Origin: Phycisphaerales bacterium
GTDB taxonomy: Bacteria > Planctomycetota > Phycisphaerae > Phycisphaerales > UBA1924
Length of the DNA stretch: 55,364 nt
Direction of reading: 5' to 3'
Assembly: GCA_020831775.1 (NCBI GenBank)
Contig: JAFIFZ010000018.1
Span: 1-55,364 of the forward strand
Every line of letters begins with the position of its first letter. Position 1 is the first letter of the stretch. Positions 17,610 to 26,014 of the stretch are shown one piece after another. The translations under genes and the position numbers were made by a program. The notes below the pieces were generated by a model that was not told where the DNA came from, did no database searches, and saw nothing but the letters and a program-made list of their open reading frames with translations.

Positions 17610-18742
17610 GCGGGCCTGCGCTGGGCGGTCCTGTGCTGGGGGTTTTGGGGGGCGGGCAGCTCGGGCGGATGCTGGCGCTGGAGGCGCGGGCGATGGGCGT
17701 ACCGACCCGCCTGCTCGATCCTGCGCCAGACGCGTGTTCGCGAGGCGTGGGCGAGTTGATGACTGCCGCGTTTGAGGACGGGGCGGCGATCGAGCAATTT
17801 GCGAGCGGGCTGAGTGCGGCGACGTACGAGTTTGAGAATGTGCCGCCGGAGACGGTTGAGCGGCTGGCGGGGCTTGTGCCGGTGCGTCCGGGTGCGGCGA
17901 GCCTTGTTGCCGCGAGCGATCGTGTGGCCGAGCGAGAGGCGTTGATCGGGGCGGGGTTCGGCGTTGCGAAGTACCGGGTGGTGGATGGGGACGGTTCGCT
18001 GGAGGCGGCGGCGGAGGAGGTCGGGCTGCCGGGGGTTTTGAAGCTGCGGCGCGGGGGGTACGACGGGAAGGGGCAGGTGGTTGTCCGCGAGGCGTCGGAG
18101 GTCGCGGAGGCCGAGGCTTGGCGGGGCGGGCGCGGGGCGATCTTTGAAGAATTGATTCTGTTTCGGCGGGAGCTCTCGATTGTGGGTGTGCGGGGGGAGG
18201 ACGGGGCTTGCCGTTTTTTCCCGCTCGCGGAGAATGTGCATCGGGATGGGATCCTGCTGACGAGTATTGCGCCGGCGCCGGGGGTGTCGGCTGAGGTTGA
18301 AGCGCTGGCGCGGGGGCACGCCGCGAGCCTGATGGAGCGGCTCGGGCATGTGGGGGTGCTGGCGGTCGAGTTGTTTGAGACCGAGGGCGGCCTGATCGCC
18401 AACGAGTTTGCTCCGCGCGTGCACAACACGGGGCACTGGACGATGGACGGGGCGGCGTGCGGGCAGTTCGCCCAGCATGTGCGGGCGGTGCTGGGGCTGC
18501 CCCTGGGCGAGACGCGGGCGCTGGGGCACGCGGGGATGGTGAACCTGGTGGGTGCGTTGCCCGATGTGGGGCGGGTGTTGGAGGTGGCGGGGACGCGGGT
18601 GCACCTGTACGAGAAGGAAGCGCGGCCGGGGCGGAAGCTGGGGCATGTGAATGTGCTGGCCGAGACGGCCCGGGAGCGGGACGCGCGGGTGGCGGAAGTG
18701 CTGGGGATGCTGCCGGAGGGGGCTTTGGGCGGGGGCGGATAG
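17606..18742 (+). CDS. purK: N5-carboxyaminoimidazole ribonucleotide synthase PurK
   Basis: ATP-grasp carboxylase of 378 residues that makes N5-CAIR from AIR, ATP and bicarbonate. It opens with [15 protein letters not shown] (about 10-24), the PurK dinucleotide-fold-like motif, followed by TYEFENVP and the ATP-grasp elements [12 protein letters not shown] and [14 protein letters not shown]. The GTG at 17606 overlaps the purE stop. The C-terminal Gly-rich residues (GALGGGG) are unremarkable extensions. Confidence 0.95.
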   Translation: MSGPALGGPVLGVLGGGQLGRMLALEARAMGVPTRLLDPAPDACSRGVGELMTAAFEDGAAIEQFASGLSAATYEFENVPPETVERLAGLVPVRPGAASLVAASDRVAEREALIGAGFGVAKYRVVDGDGSLEAAAEEVGLPGVLKLRRGGYDGKGQVVVREASEVAEAEAWRGGRGAIFEELILFRRELSIVGVRGEDGACRFFPLAENVHRDGILLTSIAPAPGVSAEVEALARGHAASLMERLGHVGVLAVELFETEGGLIANEFAPRVHNTGHWTMDGAACGQFAQHVRAVLGLPLGETRALGHAGMVNLVGALPDVGRVLEVAGTRVHLYEKEARPGRKLGHVNVLAETARERDARVAEVLGMLPEGALGGGG

Positions 18743-18839
18743 CGGGTCGATCGGGTTGGGGCTATTCCGGGTCGGGGTGGCAGGTTAGTATCCGCTTCGG
18801 TGATCGCCTTCTCGGGGGAGAGGCGCCGGCGGCGGACCC

Positions 18840-21023
18840 ATGCGGCTACGGACCAAGCTTCTCATTCTGCTTCTGCTGATCGCGCTGGTGCCGATCCTGG
18901 TGGTCGGACTGTCCAGCCGTCGCGCGGCGTTGGCCTTCGGCTCGGGGCTGGCCGAGGAGATCGAGTCGGAGCTCATATCCCGGGCCCGGAGCGATCTGCG
19001 TCGGCGGGTGGCGTCGTACACCGAGCTTTTGGACAAAGAGAAGAGCCTGGTCGAGACGCTGGTGTTGGCGCAGGGGCGGGAGGCTTCGCGTCTTTTGCGC
19101 GAGCCGGCGTCGGCGTCGACGCCGCCTTCGTTCTGGACGGGTGAGGACATCGACGAGGGGCGGCGGCCTCCGGGGATGGTGGTCTCTGAGCGGATGGTGC
19201 GTCGTGACGGGCCGAACGGCTCTGAGCGGGTGGCGCTGAGCCTGGCTGAGCCGGTGTTCGTGCCTGCGCCGGGGGTCGGGGTTCGCGCGGTGGAGGAGGC
19301 GGCGCTGCGCCTGCGCCCGCTGATCGACCTGATGATCGAACTCCGCGAGGGGCGGCCGGACCTGGTGCGTCACCAGTTCGTGGCGCTGTCGAGCGGGGTG
19401 TACATGTCGTACCCCGCGACGGGCGGGTACCCCGAGGGGTTCGACGCCCGGGAGACGGCGTGGTACGAGCGGGCGTCGCAGTTTTCCGGCGAGACGGTCT
19501 GGACGATGCCGGTGATCGACCCGGTGACGGGGACGGCGGGGATGGTGTGCGTGCGTCCCTTGCGGGACGACAACGGTGAGCTGCTGGGTGTGGCGGGGAT
19601 CGAGCTGGCGATCGACGAGGTGCTGCGCGGGATCCCGGTGGACGACATCTCGAATGTGCCGCTGTCGCTGCTGATCGGGATCCCGCGGGGGGCGTCGCAC
19701 TTCGACGAGCGTCTGCGCGTTTTCTCGCAGACCGAGGACCGCGAGGGGGGCGGGCGGAGTTGGCGTGCGGCGGAGGAGCCGCGGCTGCTGGAGCCGTTCA
19801 TGCTCGAAGGGCTCGAACGGGCCGAGGACCGCGAGCGGGCGCGCCGGCTGGTTGTGGACATCGAGCGTGCGGCTGAGGGGCGTTCGGTCTCGACGGTTCG
19901 TGAGGTGATGTTCCGGGGCGAGACCTCGATGGCGGCGTTCGAGCCGTTCGCGAGCGACCCGAGCTTCTTTTTCATGTTCATCACGCCGACGGAGCCGGTG
20001 GTGCGTTCGGCGGTGAACATGCGCGACCAGGTGGTGCGCCGGACCGAGACGGAGATGACGGTGATGCTGACGATGACGGTCGGCATCGCTGCGGTGACGA
20101 TGCTGCTGGCCCTCCTGGCGTCGCGGACGGTGACGAGGCGCGTGAACGATGTCGCTTCAGCCGCGAGGAAGCTCGCGGCGGGCGATCTTGACGCGACGAC
20201 GAACATCCGGGGCAACGACGAGATCGCCGAGCTTGGCGCGGCGTTCAACGAGATGATGCCCCGTCTGCGCGAGCACCTGCGGATGAGCCAGTCGCTGGGG
20301 CTGGCGATGGGTGTGCAGCGCGGGCTCTTGCCCGGCGACTCGCCAGAGATCGAGGGGTTCGACGCGCACGGGCTGAGCCGCTACTGCGACGAAACGGGTG
20401 GGGACTATTACGACTTCATCCGTTCGGCGAGCGGGGCGTGGGCGGTGACGGTGGGCGATGTGAGCGGGCACGGCGTTGCCGCGGCGCTCTTGATGACGAC
20501 GGCGAGGGCGGTGCTGCGCCGGAGCTCTGACGCGACGGACTGCCCTCGCGAGATCGTCAAGGACATCAACCGGCACCTGGCGAACGATGTGCGTCTCGGC
20601 CACTTCATGACGCTGTTTCTGATGATGATCGACCCGGAGGGCGAGGACGGGTCGCGCCGCCTGCGCTGGGTGAACGCGGGGCACGAGTCGGCGATTGTGT
20701 ACGACCCGCGGACGGACTCGTTCGACGAACTGACGGGGGGCGGCATCCCGGTGGGGATTGAGCGGGACTGGCCCTACGAGTCGCACGAGTGCGCGTGCCC
20801 CGACCCGGGGACGGTGATCGTGATCGGGACCGACGGGATCTGGGAGGCGCGCGATCCGGGCGGCGTGATGTTCGGGCGCGAAGCGTTCAAAGAACTGATC
20901 CGGCGCAACGCGGGCGAGAGCGCCGAACGGATCGCGCGGACGATCATCGGCGAGGTGACGAAGTTCTGCCGCGACGCGCCGAGGACGGATGACATCACGC
21001 TGGTGGTGGTCAAGCGGGTGTAG
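18840..21023 (+). CDS. Membrane sensor serine phosphatase (Cache-type sensor, HAMP, SpoIIE/PP2C)
   Basis: Signal-transducing protein phosphatase of 727 residues. It has a TM helix at about 7-24, an extracytoplasmic region of about 375 residues containing a dCache-like fold (YPATGGYPEGFDARETAWYERA), and a second TM at about 406-427. A HAMP domain (about 428-480, NDVASAARKLAAGDLDAT) and a C-terminal SpoIIE-type PP2C domain follow, with DETGGDYYDF and VGDVSGHGVAAALLM, whose Asp residues bind metal. Such enzymes dephosphorylate STAS anti-sigma antagonists; a STAS protein is encoded at 45024-45359 but is not adjacent. It stands alone between purK and a repeat region. Confidence 0.9.
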   Translation: MRLRTKLLILLLLIALVPILVVGLSSRRAALAFGSGLAEEIESELISRARSDLRRRVASYTELLDKEKSLVETLVLAQGREASRLLREPASASTPPSFWTGEDIDEGRRPPGMVVSERMVRRDGPNGSERVALSLAEPVFVPAPGVGVRAVEEAALRLRPLIDLMIELREGRPDLVRHQFVALSSGVYMSYPATGGYPEGFDARETAWYERASQFSGETVWTMPVIDPVTGTAGMVCVRPLRDDNGELLGVAGIELAIDEVLRGIPVDDISNVPLSLLIGIPRGASHFDERLRVFSQTEDREGGGRSWRAAEEPRLLEPFMLEGLERAEDRERARRLVVDIERAAEGRSVSTVREVMFRGETSMAAFEPFASDPSFFFMFITPTEPVVRSAVNMRDQVVRRTETEMTVMLTMTVGIAAVTMLLALLASRTVTRRVNDVASAARKLAAGDLDATTNIRGNDEIAELGAAFNEMMPRLREHLRMSQSLGLAMGVQRGLLPGDSPEIEGFDAHGLSRYCDETGGDYYDFIRSASGAWAVTVGDVSGHGVAAALLMTTARAVLRRSSDATDCPREIVKDINRHLANDVRLGHFMTLFLMMIDPEGEDGSRRLRWVNAGHESAIVYDPRTDSFDELTGGGIPVGIERDWPYESHECACPDPGTVIVIGTDGIWEARDPGGVMFGREAFKELIRRNAGESAERIARTIIGEVTKFCRDAPRTDDITLVVVKRV

Positions 21024-21088
21024 GGCTGGTGCTCGTTGTGGGTGGCCTGCAAGCGAGCGATGTCTATCCATGCGTAGAGGGATGCGAG

Positions 21089-21352
21089 GCTTTCCGCCGC
21101 CCCTTCAGGGCGGCTTTGTTTTTGCTCGTTTTCCACGAGTTTGCTCGGCTTCGCCTCGCGGCACTCGTGGCAAGGTTCGTGCGCTCCTTCGGAGCGGAGA
21201 TGCGGTTGGTGATATGAACGGGCCAGCGAGCATGGCGTGGATCTCGTGCCACCGACCTCTGCTTTGAGAGGTCGGTGCTATCTTGTGCGGGCAGTCGAGT
21301 TCTAAAACAGGAGACAGAGCACCGACCTCGCCGAGCCGAGGTCGGTGGCACG
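21089..21352. repeat. Composite stem-loop repeat, copy C (modules 1-2-3-4-4)
   Basis: Lies between convergent gene ends. Module 1: GCCGCCC (21096-21102) with GGGCGGC (21108-21114), followed by TTTGTTTTT, a terminator-like form for the upstream phosphatase. Module 2: CCACGAGT (21133-21140) with ACTCGTGG (21163-21170); compared with copies A and B both sides of one pair are changed (G-C to A-T). Module 3: CGCTCC (21182-21187) with GGAGCG (21191-21196). Module 4 occurs twice: CACCGACCTCT (21250-21260) with AGAGGTCGGTG (21267-21277), and CACCGACCTCG (21320-21330) with CGAGGTCGGTG (21337-21347). The segment 21089-21197 recurs inverted at 49385-49493. No gene was seen in 21024-21384. Confidence 0.87.
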
Positions 21353-21384
21353 GACTTCTGACGGTCGGCGCTTGTGCGCCGGGT

Positions 21385-22080
21385 TCAGGTGGTGCGCGAG
21401 GGGGCTTTGTGTCGCGGAGTTGTTGCGATCGGGGCTTCGGTGACGCGGTCGGGGCCGACGGCGAAGACGCGGTCGCCTTCCTTTGCGTTGATGCGTCGGC
21501 CGCCGGTGAAGACGCCGAAGGCGGGCAGGACGAGTGCGCCCCTTGTGAGCCAGAAGCACGCGGCGCGCATGCGCGAGAAATTGCTGGTGAGGCTGACGAC
21601 GGGGTGGATGTGGCCGCAGAGGAGGCCTTCGGTGGGCGTGCCGTCTTCGGGCGGCTCGTGCATCAGCGTGAAAGGACCGAGAGCGAATGGCGCGTCGACG
21701 CAGGTGATCCAGGGCGCGGGGGGATCGCCCGCGGCGTGGTCGTGGTTGCCCCGCACCAGCAGGGTTTCGATGGGGCCGGTCCGCTCGGCGAAGGCTGTGA
21801 ACGCGTCGGCGGCGGCCTGGGTGACGCCCGCCTTGGCGTGGAGGAGGTCGCCGAGGATGACCAGCCGCCGGGCCCCGGCGGTCTCGACGAGCGAGGCGAG
21901 ACGGTTTAAGTCGTGGGCGGTGCAGGCGTTGGGCGCCGCGACGCCAGAGGTGCGGAAGGCTTCGGCTTTACCGAGGTGGATGTCCGCGACGAAGAGCGTG
22001 CGTTGCGTGGCCCACCACGCCGCGGGAGCGGGGAGGAGGGCGAGCGTCTCGCCGGCGAGCTGGATGGTTGTGTGGTGCAC
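21385..22080 (-). CDS. PdeM-like ligase-associated metallophosphoesterase
   Basis: Calcineurin-like phosphoesterase, 231 residues, resembling the ligase-associated DNA damage response endonuclease PdeM. Metal ligand motifs are DIHLGKAEAFR (about 33-43), GDLLHAK (about 77-83), RGNHDH (about 110-115) and GHIHPVV. The GTG at 22080 is the first start in frame. The usual partners (MBL-fold exonuclease, ATP-dependent ligase, DEXH helicase) are encoded at 30107-35324, not next to it. Here it lies 26 bases downstream of the HD-GYP gene on the same strand, so it may be co-transcribed with a signalling module. Confidence 0.8.
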   Translation of the reverse strand: MHHTTIQLAGETLALLPAPAAWWATQRTLFVADIHLGKAEAFRTSGVAAPNACTAHDLNRLASLVETAGARRLVILGDLLHAKAGVTQAAADAFTAFAERTGPIETLLVRGNHDHAAGDPPAPWITCVDAPFALGPFTLMHEPPEDGTPTEGLLCGHIHPVVSLTSNFSRMRAACFWLTRGALVLPAFGVFTGGRRINAKEGDRVFAVGPDRVTEAPIATTPRHKAPSRTT

Positions 22081-22106
22081 GCTGCGCGGAGTTTATCCGC
22101 GCGGTG

Positions 22107-23732
22107 TCATGCGGCCTTGAGGTCGGTGCTGAGGTTGCGGGCCTCCCCCACCAACTCGTCGTAGCGGGCGAAGTCGAGCGAGAGGAAGGGGTCGACCAGG
22201 CTGGGGTCGAACTGGCTGCCCGAGCAGCGCCTGAACTCCGCGAAGACCTTGTCGCGGTTCATCGCGGGGCGGTAGGCGCGTGTGGAGCTCATGGCGTCGA
22301 ATGTGTCTGCGAGGGCCATGATGCGTGCGGCGAGGGGGATGTCTTCGCCGGCGAGGCCCTTGGGGTAGCCCTGTCCGTCCCAGCGTTCGTGGTGGTGGAG
22401 GACGGTGGGGAGGACATCGTCGAACTGCGGGAGGTCGCGGAGGATGCGGTAGCCGATCTCGGGGTGACGCTTGATGGCGTCGAACTCCTCGTCGGTGAGG
22501 CGGCTGGTCTTGCCGAGGATGTGCTCGGGGATGCCGATCTTGCCGATGTCGTGGACGAGTCCGGCGATGTGGATGCGTTCGACGGTGCGCGGGTCGAGCC
22601 CGATCTTGCGCGCCAGGCATGCGGAAAGGTGGGCGACGCGTGCGGAATGGCCGCAGGTGTAGGGGTCTTTGGCGTCGATCGATGCGGAGAGGGCCTTGAG
22701 CATGCCGACGAAGAGCGCCTTCTGCTCGCGGTAGAGCTCGGCGTTTTCGAGGAATGGGCCGAGGTATCCGGCGGCGGCTTCGATGAGGTGTGTGTCGTAG
22801 GTGGAGACCTGCGGGTCGTTGCCGCCCTTTTCTCCTGCGAGGAGCCAGCCGATTGGGCCTTGCTCTCTAAGGACGGGCTGGACGACGACCTGGGGCCCGC
22901 CATCGGGCTCGAAGCCTTCGACATCGGAGCAGATCGTGAGCGTGTCGGGGCGGTCGAGCTTTGCGATGAGCTCTCTGGCGGCCTTTTCGATCTCGGGGAA
23001 CGACATGGTGGGCCGGCCGGCGGAGAAGGAGTCGCGCCTGGTGGGCACGCCCTCGTGGACGCCTTCGGGGAAGACGAGCATGGCCCAGGAGAACTCGGCG
23101 GCTTCGTGGAGGCGCTCGAGGGAGGCCTGGAGGAAGGTCTCGGGCTCGTCGAGCTCGTTCATCGAGCGGCCGAGGGCGTAGAGGAGATCGATGGTTTCGT
23201 AGGCGTTGCCGAGGCGGTCGGTGAAGGTCTCGATGGCGTCTTCGTGCTCGGCGATGGCGCGCTGGTCTTCGTACATCCAGCGGAGCATCTGGAGCAGGCG
23301 TGTGCAGGAGCCTTTGTCGTGGTTCGCCCAGGTGCGCATGACTCGGCGTACTGCAACGCTCTGGAGCTGGGCGGCCTTGCACATCTCCTCGAACTCTGGC
23401 TGCTGGAGGCCCTCGGGCCCGAAGGCGAGGGCGACGGTGTAGCCGACGAGCCTGCGCCTGCGGCGTTCTGCGAGGGGGAGGAGCCAGCAGCCTGTGAAGA
23501 GCTCGTGGAGATCGGGCTCTCGGTCGCCGTCCCATTGGCTGGTGGTCGAAGCGATGCGTCGCCCGAGGGGCCCGGCGCGGAGCCAGAGGCCGAGGAGTCC
23601 GTCGCCGAAGGGTTCTTCGAGGATGAGGCCGGCGGCGTTGGTGCGCCAGACGGCCAGGCCGATGTCCGAGCACCTGGCGCGGACGCGGTGGCCTGGGTCC
23701 TTCTTGCTGCCGAGCTGGAACGGACCGGTCAC
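22107..23732 (-). CDS. GAF / HD-GYP domain protein, putative cyclic-di-GMP phosphodiesterase
   Basis: A 541-residue soluble protein. Residues about 185-335 look like a GAF sensor. The HD-GYP domain starts near 345 with GHSARVAHLS (361-370), the metal-binding HD pair at 394-395 (GLVHDIGKIG), HHHERWDGQGYP (446-457) and the conserved PLAARIMALADTFDAM. The N-terminal 180 residues contain an uncharacterised region with several Trp and Arg. The GTG start at 23732 overlaps the stop of the upstream response regulator (GTGA), so the two are translated together. It probably hydrolyses cyclic-di-GMP under control of the receiver protein. Confidence 0.88.
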   Translation of the reverse strand: MTGPFQLGSKKDPGHRVRARCSDIGLAVWRTNAAGLILEEPFGDGLLGLWLRAGPLGRRIASTTSQWDGDREPDLHELFTGCWLLPLAERRRRRLVGYTVALAFGPEGLQQPEFEEMCKAAQLQSVAVRRVMRTWANHDKGSCTRLLQMLRWMYEDQRAIAEHEDAIETFTDRLGNAYETIDLLYALGRSMNELDEPETFLQASLERLHEAAEFSWAMLVFPEGVHEGVPTRRDSFSAGRPTMSFPEIEKAARELIAKLDRPDTLTICSDVEGFEPDGGPQVVVQPVLREQGPIGWLLAGEKGGNDPQVSTYDTHLIEAAAGYLGPFLENAELYREQKALFVGMLKALSASIDAKDPYTCGHSARVAHLSACLARKIGLDPRTVERIHIAGLVHDIGKIGIPEHILGKTSRLTDEEFDAIKRHPEIGYRILRDLPQFDDVLPTVLHHHERWDGQGYPKGLAGEDIPLAARIMALADTFDAMSSTRAYRPAMNRDKVFAEFRRCSGSQFDPSLVDPFLSLDFARYDELVGEARNLSTDLKAA

Positions 23733-24136
23733 GCGACCTCCCTGAGCGAGGCGCCCGGGCCGGCGCGGTCGGCGAGGAGACTCTCGAGCAGGCTGACGAC
23801 GCGTCGGACGCTGAACGGCTTGGGCATGACGGCGGCGATGTTGAGGCGGTCGGCCTGGTCGGTCTCCAGGACATACCCGCGGGCGGTGAGCATGATGATT
23901 GGGATGCCGGCGGTCGGCGCGTTGGCGCGGAGGAGCTCGACAAACTCGACGCCGTTCATGTAGGGCATCTGGAGGTCGGTGATGACGGCGTGGGGCGTGC
24001 GTTCCTGGGCGATGAGCCAGGCTTCCTCGCCGTCGTGAGCGACATCGACCTCGAGGCCGTTCTGCTCGAGTTTTCGGGCGAGCAGGCTCGTGATGTGGAC
24101 CTCGTCGTCTGCGAGCAGAATGCGCGTCATGTCCAC
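23729..24136 (-). CDS. Stand-alone response regulator receiver protein
   Basis: Single REC domain of 135 residues with the acidic pocket DD (10-11), phospho-acceptor Asp54 (VITDLQMPYMNG), and Lys106 in the MPKPF motif. There is no output domain; the C-terminal 15 residues are a short tail. The start at 24136 (MDMTRI) is preceded by GAGGT; Met at 24130 is an alternative. The overlapping HD-GYP gene is the likely effector partner. No cognate kinase is adjacent. Confidence 0.9.
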   Translation of the reverse strand: MDMTRILLADDEVHITSLLARKLEQNGLEVDVAHDGEEAWLIAQERTPHAVITDLQMPYMNGVEFVELLRANAPTAGIPIIMLTARGYVLETDQADRLNIAAVMPKPFSVRRVVSLLESLLADRAGPGASLREVA

Positions 24137-24242
24137 CTCGATCGTGGGGAGATTTAGAGGGGCCGGGCTTCGTCTCCCCGTCCGCTCTGAGGGCTGTTTG
24201 CGCCCCGGCCAACATCGGCCGCACGGACGCGTTTCTTGATCC

Positions 24243-24524
24243 TTACGAGCCCCGATCGGTCCGGAAGCGTCGTCGTCCGATGATCGTTGTACGGATAATG
24301 ACGGCGGCGTCGATGGCGTCGATCGCCGCGTCGGTTCCGACGGCGTTGCGGCTTACGGCGCGTTCGACCCATGCGGCATCGAAGGCGGCGTGGTCCCCAG
24401 GCGCAGCGGGCAGGAAGCCCGTGATCCGCACCGAGATCAGGCGGGCGCGTTCTCTGAGGCGACGCCTGCCCCCGGGGGGAATGGAGGGACCCGTGGAGTC
24501 CGGTCTGGTTTCGATGAAGCCTTG
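24243..24524 (-). CDS. Small hypothetical protein
   Basis: Possible 93-residue protein in the 715-base gap between the response regulator and the aldolase gene. The start is set at 24524 because CAGGAG lies an appropriate distance upstream; Met at 24548 would add eight residues. The middle (LISVRITGFLPAAPGDHAAFDAAWVERAV) has the alternating composition of a folded protein, unlike the neighbouring shadow frames. The C-terminus is Ile/Arg rich. I recognise no family. It could still be non-coding. Confidence 0.35.
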   Translation of the reverse strand, partial: QGFIETRPDSTGPSIPPGGRRRLRERARLISVRITGFLPAAPGDHAAFDAAWVERAVSRNAVGTDAAIDAIDAAVIIRTTIIGRRRFRTDRGS

Positions 24525-24548
24525 CATCCTTGCTGACTCCTGACGCAT

Positions 24549-24851
24549 CTTGCCCGGGTGGGCGGCCCCCGGCCCGAAGCAATCGGCGTCCGCAATCGGT
24601 GTCTGTCGTTGAAGGCTTCCGGTTGAGCGATTGTGCATCGGAATGGGTAGTTTGGAGCCCCCTGCAACGGGAGGGACCGCCCGTTATCAGCCCCGGTGTT
24701 CCCCCCCGGTGCGGGCGATGCGGAGGCCGGGGCGGGACACACGCGGGGGGAGCCCGTAAACTCCCACGCCGGAGGGGGCTTTGGGGGCCCGACGCCGGCT
24801 GAAGACACACACACGCCGCGGGCGCTGCCCGCCACCGACCAGGAGACCGTG
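24549..24851. other. Aldolase upstream region without a gene
   Basis: About 300 bases of GC-rich sequence without a credible reading frame. A short inverted repeat, AACGGG (24666-24671) with CCCGTT (24680-24685), is the clearest structure. The ribosome site AGGAGA at 24841 precedes the aldolase ATG. The promoter is presumably here, but I could not place it convincingly. Confidence 0.4.
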
Positions 24852-25952
24852 ATGCCCGACCTGACGATCAATGTCCGCGAAGTGCTTGGCAAGGATGCGG
24901 ACCACCTGCTCGGGCACGAGAGCCGCACGATCTCGAAATCGGCGATGTACCTGCCCGGACCGGACTTCGTCGACCGCGTGGTGTCGCAGACGGACCGGAA
25001 CCCGGCGGTCTTGCGGAACTACCAGCAGATCCTGAACACCGGGCGGCTGGGCGGGACGGGGTTTGTCTCGATTTTGCCCGTTGACCAGGGTGTGGAGCAC
25101 TCGGCGGGTGCTAGCTTTGCGCCCAACCCCGAGTACTTCGACCCCGAGCGGATCGTGGAGCTGGCGATCGAGGGCGGGTGCAACGCGGTGGCGAGCACCT
25201 ACGGCGTGCTGGGGGCGGTGGCGCGCAAGTACGCGCACAAGATCCCGTTCCTGGTGAAGTTCAACCACAACGAGCTGCTGACCTACCCGAACCAGTTCAA
25301 GCAGATCCCGTTCGGGAACGTCCGCCAGTGCTACGAGATGGGTGCGGTGGCGGTCGGGGCGACGATCTACTTCGGGTCGGAGCACTCGACCGAGCAGATC
25401 CAGTATGTGTCGGAGATGTTCGCCGATGCGCACGCGTACGGGATGGTGTGCGTGCTGTGGTGCTATCTGCGCAACAACGCGTTCAAGGTCGACGGGACGG
25501 ACTACCACACCTCGACGGACCTGTCGAGCCAGGCGAACCACCTCGGCGCGACGATCCAGGCGGACATCCTCAAGCAGAAGCTGCCGACGAACAACGGCGG
25601 GTACAAGGCGCTCAACTCGGGCGACTCTTCCTACGGCAAGTTCCGCAAAGAGGTGTACACGAAGCTGTCGGGCTCTGACGAGAACGGCAAGGGCGGGCAC
25701 GAGATCGACCTGTGCCGCTACCAGGTGGCCAACGGGTACATGGGTCGCGTGCCGCTGATCAACTCCGGCGGCGAGAGCAAGGGCGAGAGCGACACGCAGG
25801 ACGCTGTGCGTACGGCGGTGATCAACAAGCGAGCCGGCGGGATGGGGCTGATCTCCGGCCGCAAGGCGTTCCAGCGCCCGATGAAGGACGGCGTGAAGCT
25901 GCTGCACGCGATCCAGGATGTGTACCTGGACGAGGGTGTGTCGTTCGCGTAA
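24852..25952 (+). CDS. fbaB: Class I fructose-bisphosphate aldolase (FbaB/DhnA type)
   Basis: Schiff-base aldolase of 366 residues in the archaeal-type DhnA family, cleaving fructose 1,6-bisphosphate to glyceraldehyde 3-phosphate and dihydroxyacetone phosphate in glycolysis, or the reverse. Landmarks are [20 protein letters not shown] (about 74-93), [12 protein letters not shown], and [13 protein letters not shown]. The C-terminal [11 protein letters not shown] and [19 protein letters not shown] (about 331-349) form the phosphate-binding part. It has a strong ribosome site (AGGAGA) 6 bases before the ATG and is followed by a terminator at 25983, so it is monocistronic. Confidence 0.92.
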   Translation: MPDLTINVREVLGKDADHLLGHESRTISKSAMYLPGPDFVDRVVSQTDRNPAVLRNYQQILNTGRLGGTGFVSILPVDQGVEHSAGASFAPNPEYFDPERIVELAIEGGCNAVASTYGVLGAVARKYAHKIPFLVKFNHNELLTYPNQFKQIPFGNVRQCYEMGAVAVGATIYFGSEHSTEQIQYVSEMFADAHAYGMVCVLWCYLRNNAFKVDGTDYHTSTDLSSQANHLGATIQADILKQKLPTNNGGYKALNSGDSSYGKFRKEVYTKLSGSDENGKGGHEIDLCRYQVANGYMGRVPLINSGGESKGESDTQDAVRTAVINKRAGGMGLISGRKAFQRPMKDGVKLLHAIQDVYLDEGVSFA

Positions 25953-25982
25953 ACCCACGCCGGAACAAACTTAGATCTGTTG

Positions 25983-26011
25983 CACTGGCGGCTTGTCCGC
26001 CAGTGTTTTTT
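25983..26011 (+). terminator. Rho-independent terminator after fbaB
   Basis: Perfect 9-base-pair stem CACTGGCGG (25983-25991) with CCGCCAGTG (25997-26005), a CTTGT loop, and six T residues (26006-26011). It sits between convergent genes. The T-run supports termination of the plus-strand aldolase transcript; on the minus strand it lacks a good U-tract. Confidence 0.9.
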
Positions 26012-26014
26012 CTG

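Noticed and set aside
18756-18791. Possible promoter TTGGGG...TAGTAT before the SpoIIE phosphatase gene
   Set aside because: The spacer is about 24 bases, too long for a normal promoter.
24154-24810. A 218-codon minus-strand frame upstream of the aldolase
   Set aside because: Composition is Arg/Pro/Gly-rich and unlike a folded protein; a shorter frame at 24243-24524 is the better candidate.
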